Source of the DNA: Cricetomys ansorgei
Taxonomy: Eukaryota > Chordata > Mammalia > Rodentia > Nesomyidae
Direction: 5' to 3'
Assembly (NCBI GenBank): GCA_026225945.1
Contig: JAMJFZ010000770.1
Coordinates: 124,001-188,000 of the forward strand
Length of the DNA: 64,000 nt
The notes under the pieces are model-generated. The model did not search any database and was not told the origin of the DNA. It was given only the letters and a program-made list of their open reading frames with translations. Both the position numbers and the translations under genes were made by a program. Of the stretch, positions 57,040 through 64,000 are shown one piece after another; within the stretch, counting starts at the first letter, position 1, and every line of letters begins with the position of its first letter.

Positions 57040-57880
57040 AGTGTCGATGTACTTTTTTCTGGGACTTGGCTTGATCCTATGAAGTTCAAGCATGACAGGC
57101 GCCATTGTGACTGGAGAGGACAGTTCCTGCCTCCCCTCACTTCCCTAACATCTTAGGAGACAGATCTAGCACTGGGAAACTCAGAACCAAGTAATAGCCA
57201 GGAAGTCAAAGATTTAGGCGCTTCTCAGCAAGGTGAAAGGGTGGCTGCAGAAACGGGGGGAACCTGCTGCTCAATGCGACAGAGGAGCTGTAAATGCACT
57301 AGCTCTGTTGTCTCGTGGCAGCTTTCCCTTGGCCTCATAACCAACACAGCAAAGCAAAAGTTGAGGTAAAGGAGGGGGAAAATAAGAAGCACAAAGAAAA
57401 AATGTGGCATTCTGTCAGTGGATTTTAACCGACCTCATAATTCATCAGTTTCCATGAGAGAAGGATACAAAGACTGGATGAGAACAATCGTGTGTGTGTC
57501 TTCCAGAAAGCTGTCAGCTCCAATTCTCATCAACGGTCAAGGTGAGCAATAATTTTCATATGCTAGGACACGCAGGGCACCACAGGCTCCTGAGTGTAGA
57601 GCCCGGAGGGGCTGGGATGAGCTAGCTGGCACGCGGCAGTAAGCGGAAGAGGTAATTCCAGGTCACCTCCACTGCCTGGTGGGAAATCAAGGGAAAGGAG
57701 ATGTCTGGAAAAGAGAACATGTGTGCAGAATGCCTCTGTGCAGCGTGTGCGTGGCTCTGTCAGTTCGTGAGTTTTGTATCAGTGCCAAAAGTAGGCTTGG
57801 CCGTGGCTGAGATCACCAAAGCATGCAAGTTCTCTGTGGATGTTAAGGTTTCGTTGTCATGGTTGCTACTGTTTCCTTTT
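57040..57880. other. Flanking sequence without recognised element
   Basis: Nothing assignable. Confidence 0.4.
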
Positions 57881-57885
57881 TCCCC

Positions 57886-57958
57886 TGGTGCTGGGGGTTG
57901 AACCCAATACCTTATGCATGCTAGGCACGCACTCTACCACTGAGCTACACCCCAGCCC
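57886..57958 (-). mobile_element. ID-type SINE, reverse
   Basis: GCTGGGGGTTGAACCCAATA, GCTAGGCACGCACTCTACCA and CTGAGCTACACCCCAGCCC are the reverse of the tRNA-Ala-derived ID/BC1 core. Confidence 0.85.
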
Positions 57959-57959
57959 A

Positions 57960-58580
57960 AGTCTAAAGTTTTTAAGAAGTCTTAGGAAGAATAAGAAATT
58001 GGCCAGTGGGAAATAGGTTCCAAAATAAGGAGAAAGCAGATTCCACCCCATTGACTGAGGTGCGGGAAGACTCCCTGACCCCGGATGATGCAATGCTGGA
58101 CCACGCCGCCTAGGCGCTAATGTGGACCATGTGCTCTGATGAGAACGTTCGGCAGCCAGTCGTCCCAGAACAGCCAGCACCTGTGGCTGCTGTATCCCCA
58201 GGGTTTCCTGACCTTGGTACTGAAGGCAACACTGGTCCTGTGCATTGAAGGGTATTTCCCTTGATCCCTTTTCTTCCTTTCCTTGTCTATCTCTCCAGGG
58301 CAGATAGAGTCATTCCATCTCCTCTTTCCTCTCTTCTCTCTCTGTCCTTCTATTCTTTCCAGTCTCCCCTTTTGATGTAATCTGTTCCCTTGATGGTTGC
58401 CTCAAAGTCCCTAAACTCTTAAGATGAAATTCAAATGAATTGCCTCCTGGAATAACACAGCCATTAGCTGTGTCTTCGGAGCCACAGAACCAGCTAAATA
58501 TCCACCCCACAAATCAACTCTGCACTTGAATTCTCCTCCTACCTCCAAATGCACAGTTTCTGCACTCTCATTTAGCGTCT
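57960..58580. other. Flanking sequence without recognised element
   Basis: No exon or repeat recognised, apart from a pyrimidine-rich stretch at 58310-58370. Confidence 0.4.
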
Positions 58581-58583
58581 CCT

Positions 58584-58919
58584 TATAGTTGTACACTGAC
58601 TGCTGTGGTGACTCAGCAAAGGAGACAAGAGGCATTTCATAGGTGCAAACTTTGCCATACCTCAGCAGAGGGAACCACTATCCTGGCCAGCGGCCATACG
58701 GGGCAGTGGAGCCCTGAGCATCTGAGCTCAGGTGTTTTTATTGATTCAGAACTCCTCAGGTGTTCTACTGATAGCACGTGCAGAGCATGAGCAATCAAAC
58801 AGCCCCCACGGAAATCCAACACCTGCAGACAATACAGAACACCAAGACCTGGGCAGCCCCTCACCCTACAGTGCGCAGAACAATATTTTATACACAGCTA
58901 AAAGTTAGTGCCCACAACA
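58584..58919 (-). mobile_element. Solo LTR, same family as the 6.3-kb provirus (copy D)
   Basis: 336 bp. It shares TTCAGAACTCCTCAGGTG, CCAACACCTGCAGACAATAC and GCCCCTCACCCTACAGTGC with copies A-C. The left end is mutated from TG to TA (TATAGTTG); the right end is ...CACAACA. Flanks TCTCCT (58578-58583) and TCTCCA (58920-58925) form the 6-bp duplication with one change. Confidence 0.83.
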
Positions 58920-59354
58920 TCTCCATGCGGATCTCTCTCTGGCGCTGCAGGAGGAAAGCGTCCAGGAGGGTCTTCTTCGGAATGTGTTCCCGAGCCTTGT
59001 TGATGGTGCTCTTGGTGTGACAAAGCTCTTGGCCATCATTGTTTCTTCCTTCCCACGTGGTCACGTGGTCTCCGAATCCAGATCATGCTGTCTGTGGTGT
59101 GACCCCACCTCCCTGGGCCCCTGGCCACCTTTCCTACCCACCAGCTCTGGTCAGGTCCTCTTCATCAACTGCCTGGATGCCTTTCTTTCCACCCATCTTC
59201 GTTTTCTCCTGCTCACACCCTTCCTCCTCTGTGGTGTCAGTCTGACCCCACTGTGGTCTTCAGTACATTTTCCGTGATTATAGGAAGAAGTCAAAAACTA
59301 TTTTGGTGTCCTTTACTCTTTGTGACCTCGAGTGGCGTTTGTGTTTAAGTCCTG
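58920..59354. other. Sequence between two LTRs
   Basis: On the minus strand the first 90 bp could read ...KKTLLDAFLLQRQREIRME, which looks coding, but the frame does not persist. An old retroposed fragment is possible. Confidence 0.25.
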
Positions 59355-59887
59355 TGATAAGACTAGCTTACCAGTTCAGACGGTTCTGGATCGCGAGTAG
59401 TCTGAATAAACGGGAACACGCACACACTGTATCTTGAGTTCACAGGGGCCGAACTGGCCAGATAGTTTATTGTCCATTTCTTATACCCTCTCCCACCAGA
59501 GACATACGTGAGGTTGCCAGGGCAACACGCACAAGGGGCAAACCAGGTGTGCTTGCAAGCACAGGGTTAAAATCACGAGGTAGAAGGCACAGGTTTGATC
59601 ACAAGGTTACAGACCACAAGGGAAAAAGGCATATGTGTAATCACTAGGTTACAATCAGCAAGGTGAATCAAAATATATACAAAACATTATTGTTCTTTAG
59701 CTGGCCATAAAGCCATCCTCCTATTTTATGAGCTTAAGGTCTCTTTAAGTAATCTTTGACTTCCTTAAAATGAACTGCCTCTGGGCTAGTCTTTTTACAA
59801 CTTAGCCTTGCTTAGCAGCTGTCCCAAATGTGAATTAGCTGAAGACACACAGCAGAACTTAAGCTCAAGATCAGGGGGCTCTCCACA
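59355..59887 (-). mobile_element. Solo LTR, reverse, ERVK-like
   Basis: On the minus strand it begins TGTGGAGAGCCCC, has TATA-like GGGTATAAG and ACAATAAACT, and ends ...CTTATCA. Candidate 6-bp flanks GTCCTG (59349-59354) and GTCCCA (59888-59893) differ by two transitions. If the U5 were shorter the left end would be 59402. Confidence 0.7.
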
Positions 59888-59926
59888 GTCCCATGTGCTC
59901 CCCTCTCATGGGAGACCCGACATTCT

Positions 59927-60107
59927 GTGGGTCAGGATGTAAAGCTCTCAGCCTCCGCTCCAATCCCGTGCCTGTCTGCATCCCGCCGTGACAATAATGG
60001 ATTAACCTTCTGAAACTGCAAGCGAGCCCCCATTAAATGCTTTCTTTTATAAGAATTGTTTTGGTCACAGAGTCTCTTCACAGCAATAGAGCCGACAGAA
60101 CATGACA
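59927..60107 (+). mobile_element. MaLR-type (MT family) LTR, 3' half
   Basis: GTGGGTCAGGATGTAAAGCT, AACCTTCTGAAACTGCAAGC and CATTAAATGCTTTCTTTTAT match the 3' part of rodent MT LTRs. Confidence 0.8.
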
Positions 60108-60435
60108 GAAGCAGTGCAGTAGCCGCTCCTGTTACTTTTAAACACTCACATATCTTCCAAAATAAATAACGATTCCATCTCGCTTCCACAGTCTGATAAA
60201 ATGATCTTTTCCCTGCTGCTTAGAGGGAAACTGCCACACTGGTGAGTTTTCGTTGATCACCTCCACTGTATTCAATTAGGCAGGCTCTCTCACTTGAACC
60301 CTGAGCTCACAGGTAGAGGCTTGTTTATCTAGTCAGCTTGCTTTAGTGACTCCCTGCTTTGGCCCTCAGTGCTGGTGAATCTCCTCCCTGGTGGTGGTAT
60401 GTAGGAGCCAAAAGTCACACCTGACCAACAGCCAG

Positions 60436-60801
60436 TGTTGTGGCCTGAATGAGAATGGTCCCTGGGGCTCATATATTTGCAATGCTTGGTCCCCAGTTGA
60501 TGACCTGTTTGAGAAGGATCAGGAGGTGTGGCTTTGCTGGAGGAGGCGCATCACTAAAGGTGGGCTTGGAGGTTTCAAAAGCCCACACCCTGTCTCAGTG
60601 TCTCACTCTCTTTACCTGCTGCCTATGGATATAAAGCCCTCAGCTACTACCACTACGGTAGCATGCCTATCTGCTTTCCATCGAGATGACCATGGACTAA
60701 CCCTCTGAAACTGTAAGCCAGCCCCCTACAAAATGCTTTCTCTTGTAAGAGCTGCCCTGGTCATGGTGTCTCTTCACAGAAATATAGCAGTGACTGAGAC
60801 A
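60436..60801 (+). mobile_element. MaLR-type (MT family) LTR, complete
   Basis: 366 bp from TGTTGTGGCCTGAATG to GTGACTGAGACA. A perfect 5-bp target duplication, GCCAG, lies at 60431-60435 and 60802-60806. Interior GGAGGTGTGGCTTTGCTGGA and AAACTGTAAGCCAGCCCCC are typical of MTD/MTE LTRs. Confidence 0.93.
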
Positions 60802-61039
60802 GCCAGCAAGAAGGATGGGACCCTGGTCCTGTGGAAGCAGGCATCTGTAGGGAGGGGAAGTTCTAATAACCCATGCCAGCCAAGCCTCCGATGGCCCTGC
60901 CATGTTGGCTGGCATCTGAGCTTCAGCCTGGTGGGACTGTAGGCAAGGACCAGTTAAGTTGTGCTCACATCCAGACCCATCTGTGCTACCACAGACCTAT
61001 GCTTCAAGGTTTGGCTTGTGATGGTGTATCACACAGAAA

Positions 61040-61185
61040 TATGACACTAAACCAGGCATGGTGGCAAATAGCACCTGTAGTGCTAGAAGGCAGAGGTGGA
61101 GGATTAGCTGATCAAGGCCAGTCTCAGCTAGGATAGTGAGTTCAAGGCTGGCCTGTGTTCCTGGAGACCCTATGAAAAGAAGAAA
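61040..61185 (+). mobile_element. Diverged B1-type SINE
   Basis: AACCAGGCATGGTGGCAAAT, GATCAAGGCCAGTCTCAGCT and GGAGACCCTATGAAAAG. Confidence 0.7.
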
Positions 61186-61499
61186 ATAAAGAGAGGAAGG
61201 AGGGAAGAAGGGAAGGAAATGAATATGGGCCTCTATTTCTGGGTTCCTTAATTCATATAAAGTGGATAAAACAAATGGATGAATTAAAATGACCTGGGCT
61301 AGGTACTGTGCTTCAGAAGCTGTAAAATAAACAAGTTACTGGAGGGTGCCAGAGAAAGGAAATATTTCAGTGGTCTAGGGATGAATGCAGAGGCTGCTGA
61401 TCATGGAAGCCCCACCCAACCGGCCATTTTGCATATCACATTGCCTGGAAGGAATGTAAAGTGTACAGGAATAGCTTTGTGAAAGATAAGGTCTACATT

Positions 61500-61700
61500 C
61501 AGAGGCCTGTGTGGTCTGGATGGAATGTAGACACACCTTTAATCCAATTTTCAGAAATCAGTGGTAGCAAACACCTTTAATCCCAGTATTTAGAAAATGG
61601 TGGTAGTCCATGCCTTTAATCCCGAGAGAAAACAGTGGAAGCAGACACAGGAAGCAGAACTCAGAAGTCACTATCACACAGGAAGTGATATATGAGATGA
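61500..61700 (+). repeat. Repeat with three B1-like CTTTAATCC modules
   Basis: ACACCTTTAATCC, ACACCTTTAATCCC and TGCCTTTAATCCC occur at about 61538, 61581 and 61612 with short related spacers (AGAAATCAGTGGTAG, AGAAAATGGTGGTAG). It resembles a rodent LTR or SINE composite; not classified. Confidence 0.45.
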
Positions 61701-61931
61701 GTTAGAGTGAATGGAAGTTAGCCAAGTAAGGACATACCCAACTCTCGCGAGAAAAGGAGGGCTCTCAGCTCAGGAGAGTTACCTAGGAGTTATAGAGTCA
61801 GTCAGTTAACAGAAGCAGACAAAGAGTCGGTTCAGAAGCAGTCTGAAGAATCCGAGTTCTGAGGGGACTAGTGGGTGTCTCAGTCAGCAGAGGAGCAAAC
61901 GTTCTAGGCTGTAAAGAGGACAAAATACTCC

Positions 61932-61960
61932 AGGGCTCCGGGGCTCCGGGGCTCCGGCTG
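61932..61960. repeat. (GGGGCTCC)n short repeat
   Basis: GGGCTCCGG occurs three times in a row. Confidence 0.9.
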
Positions 61961-62014
61961 GAACCAATGATTTAATTAGGCAAAGAAAAAACTATGTTTG
62001 ACCCGAGTCAGTAC

Positions 62015-62101
62015 CTTCAGCTTCATCAAGCTTGCAAGGGCGGCCGTGAGGATTGCTGCGCAGCTCCCCAGCGTCAGCAAACCTGCCCGGGCCAGATCCA
62101 T
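62015..62101 (-). other. Small CpG-linked open frame ending at a possible splice donor
   Basis: A minus-strand ATG at 62101 (G at -3 and G at +4, so a good start context) encodes 29 residues beginning MDLARAGLLTLGSCAAILTA. This is one hydrophobic segment followed by a lysine-bearing end (LMKLK). The codons stop in phase 0 at AAG|GTACTG, a fair donor. A second, overlapping ATG lies 26 bases upstream (ATGGCG). NRF-1-like and YY1-like motifs lie nearby. No known protein is recognised. It might be a first exon of an unknown small membrane protein, an alternative first exon of a minus-strand gene, or chance. Confidence 0.3.
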
Positions 62102-62660
62102 AACGAACATAACGAAGGCGCAACGCCATCTGGAACCTGGTCCAAAGCCTGGAAGTGAGCCCAGCGCAGGCGCACAAGACTGTGTCGTGAGGTCCGGAGG
62201 ATGGGCCCCCAGCTGTGACCTCACGCGTGGGTCCGGAGGATGGGCCCCGAGCTGTGACCTCACGCGTGGGTCCGGAGGATGGGCCCCCAGCTGTGACCTC
62301 ACGCGTGGGTCCGGAGGATGGGCCCCGAGCTGTGACCTCACGCGTGGGTCCGGAGGATGGGCCCCCAGCTGTGACCTCACGCGTGGGTCCGGAGGATGGG
62401 CCCCGAGCTGTGACCTCACGCGTGGGTCCGGAGGATGGGCCCCCAGCTGTGACCTCACGCGTGGGTCCGGAGGATGGGCCCCCAGCTGTGACCTCACGCG
62501 TGGGTCGGGAGGATGGGCCCCCAGCTGTGACCTCACGCACGGCAAAGACAAAGAGGAACAGACAGACCTGCCGCGTCAGGGGCCCACCACAGGCAGAGTC
62601 CTTGGGTACCACCATAGCAGACCTGCATCCACTCAGTTTGTTCGCGTTTCCAGCCAGCCA
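62030..62660. promoter_or_regulatory. CpG-rich segment, possible second promoter
   Basis: CpG density rises sharply here against the surrounding flank, partly from the 39-bp minisatellite and partly from unique sequence at 62030-62190. The unique part carries GCGCAGGCGC (an NRF-1-like site at about 62164) and, on the minus strand, AGATGGCG, which resembles a YY1 site placed near start sites. Promoter function is inferred. Confidence 0.45.
62191..62537. repeat. 39-bp CpG-rich minisatellite, about 9 copies
   Basis: Nine near-identical 39-bp units each contain TCCGGAGGATGGGCCCC and TGTGACCTCACGCGTG. Because 39 is a multiple of three, every frame stays open, so the long predicted proteins here are artefacts. 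One position alternates in order C,G,C,G,C,G,C,C,C, showing that the array grew partly as a 78-bp dimer. Confidence 0.95.
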
Positions 62661-62669
62661 GATACGTAG

Positions 62670-63140
62670 CTAAGCACTTCTGTACGAGGCGAGTATCTGG
62701 ATTAAAGCCATACTGATCTGCTGTTTGAGCTCAGGCACAGGTCTTCAAACATAATTTTCAGTAATAGATCATTATGGCAGGAGAATGTGCAGCAATCTAG
62801 AAGGCCAGTCTAGTACCCAGCTTGCCCAAGGTTCCCTCCATGTCCCTGCCTTCCACGTTCTGCAGTTACCGGAGGGCCTCTCGGCACAGGCCTGTCCCCA
62901 CTATCTACATGGGCTCTAGAGATCTGGACTCTGGCCCTCACTCTTGTACATGAGGACTTTACCTGTTGATCCCTCTCCTCAGCCCTCCTGGTTACATGAA
63001 AACGTATGAAGAAAGCATGGAGCAGGGGAGAATCTAGACATACCTCTTCATGAGAGGCATGTCAGCATGTTGTGATCCCTTTAGTCACTGTAGAAAATAA
63101 AAATGCATGAACTTCAAGTATATTCTACACAGTGGGTCAC
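62670..63140. other. Flanking sequence without recognised element
   Basis: Nothing assignable, apart from a weak reverse tRNA-SINE look at 62890-62990. Confidence 0.4.
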
Positions 63141-63147
63141 TTATAAT

Positions 63148-63275
63148 TAAATACAGGTGAGCCAGGCATGATGACATAACCCCAGCTCTTGGAATACCAC
63201 GGCAGGTGGACAGCAAGGTGACCTAGCATGGGCTACAGAGTAGGACCCTGTCCGTAAAGAAATGCATAAATCAAA
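63148..63275 (+). mobile_element. Diverged B1-type SINE
   Basis: GAGCCAGGCATGATGACATA, CCCCAGCTCTTGGAATACCA and GACCCTGTCCGTAAAGAAA. Confidence 0.68.
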
Positions 63276-63812
63276 TTAAATTTAAAGCGCATAGAGAGCG
63301 TATCCTTTTGTGCCCAGAACAGCTCCAAAGGCCATTTAAACTACCAGGAAGAAAGAGCCAAACCTTTCCCCCAACGCCTGTTACTCATTAGCCTAAGTGG
63401 GTCTTTGGCTGTCATTAATCACCCCTTGCTGTGGCATCTGTGGGTCTCAGCCTGCTCCGAGAACAGTACCAATTAGGCACCTCGGGTGGGTTCTGGTCAC
63501 ATTTTGTGTCCCAGAGAACTGTATCTGATGTGAACACTTGGGCCAAAGCTACCGCAGTCGGCTGGTCTGTGTTTCCTTAAAAAGCTGCTGTCGGCTTCGT
63601 CTGTGGTCAAGCTCTGACCTCAAAGGAGAAGCGATCTCACACTTGAGTCTTCCAGGGGGAAGTCGGCTGACCTTCCCTGGCTTCTGTTTCGCTTTCTGAC
63701 CAACATGGTTGCAACACGTCTAAGAAATCAAAGATAACTCGGCACTGCTTGCCTTTTCTCCTCTGGAAAAGTCTGTCTGCATCAAACTGACACCCTGATG
63801 CAGAAGGGAGAG

Positions 63813-64000
63813 AGGACTAGAGAGATGACCCATTGGGTAAGAGACTGGCTGCTCTTTGGAGGACCCAGGTTCAGTTCCCAGCACCCACACCACATCACAA
63901 CCATCTGTAATCCAGCTCCAGGGCAGCAGACACCCATTCTGACCTCAACAGGCACCAGACACAACTGTACACAGACATCTGTGCGGACAAAACACTTACA
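63813..64000 (+). mobile_element. B2-type SINE, cut by window end
   Basis: GGACTAGAGAGATGACCCAT, TTCAGTTCCCAGCACCCACA and ACCATCTGTAATCCAGCTCC. Confidence 0.85.

Noticed and set aside
57886..57958. tRNA gene
   Set aside because: The tRNA-like bases belong to a reversed ID-type SINE without a complete cloverleaf.
61976..62669. Three frames of 150-220 codons with a 13-residue repeat
   Set aside because: Produced by a 39-bp minisatellite, whose length is a multiple of three, so any open frame continues.

Overview
This is nuclear DNA from a mammal, almost certainly a muroid rodent. It is crowded with B1, B2, B4/RSINE-like and ID-type SINEs, old LINE-1 pieces, rodent LTR elements, a URR1-like hAT transposon and very long TG/CA arrays. 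Outside repeats it has the low CpG content of a mammalian genome. Nothing prokaryotic is present: no operons, no ribosome-binding sites, no CRISPR. The exact species cannot be fixed from the sequence. Repeat family names here are from memory, without a database search. Most long open frames are artefacts of repeats or of the CpG island. 

One protein-coding exon is recognised with confidence: the first coding exon of Dock9 (zizimin-1, a Cdc42 guanine-nucleotide exchange factor) on the minus strand at 33407-33282. It ends at a consensus splice donor and lies in a CpG island at about 32.6-34.55 kb. The left half of the window (1-33281) is therefore Dock9 intron 1. The right half (from about 34.6 kb) is upstream flank, probably leading towards the next gene, which in other mammals is Ubac2 in the opposite direction. 

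Layout. 0.4-4.1 kb: SINEs and two large TG arrays, the second with a regular 30-bp period. 5.15-8.2 kb: a solo LTR, then a short non-autonomous class II-type provirus with both LTRs, a Lys1,2-like primer-binding site, a polypurine tract and target duplications. 8.3-26 kb: intron with SINEs, an old L1 end and three large CA arrays. 26.4-27.5 kb: a CpG-rich patch with a coding-like minus-strand frame and a poly(A) signal. 28-32 kb: L1 and SINE remnants. 32.6-34.8 kb: the Dock9 promoter with a tandem GC-box array. 35.3-41 kb: LTR and ancient L1 fragments, URR1 and a minisatellite. 42.8-43.2 kb: an unassigned coding-like frame. 46.9-51.7 kb: LTRs and three minisatellites. 58.5-60.8 kb: four LTR insertions, three of them with recognisable target duplications. 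62.0-62.65 kb: a second CpG-rich segment with a 39-bp minisatellite and a small minus-strand open frame ending at a possible splice donor. 

The only well-supported gene product is the Dock9 N-terminus. The rest is regulatory, intronic or repetitive. The observations most worth checking are the GC-box array upstream of Dock9, the short provirus and its related solo LTRs, the CpG-rich 62-kb segment as a possible distal promoter, and the two coding-like minus-strand frames.
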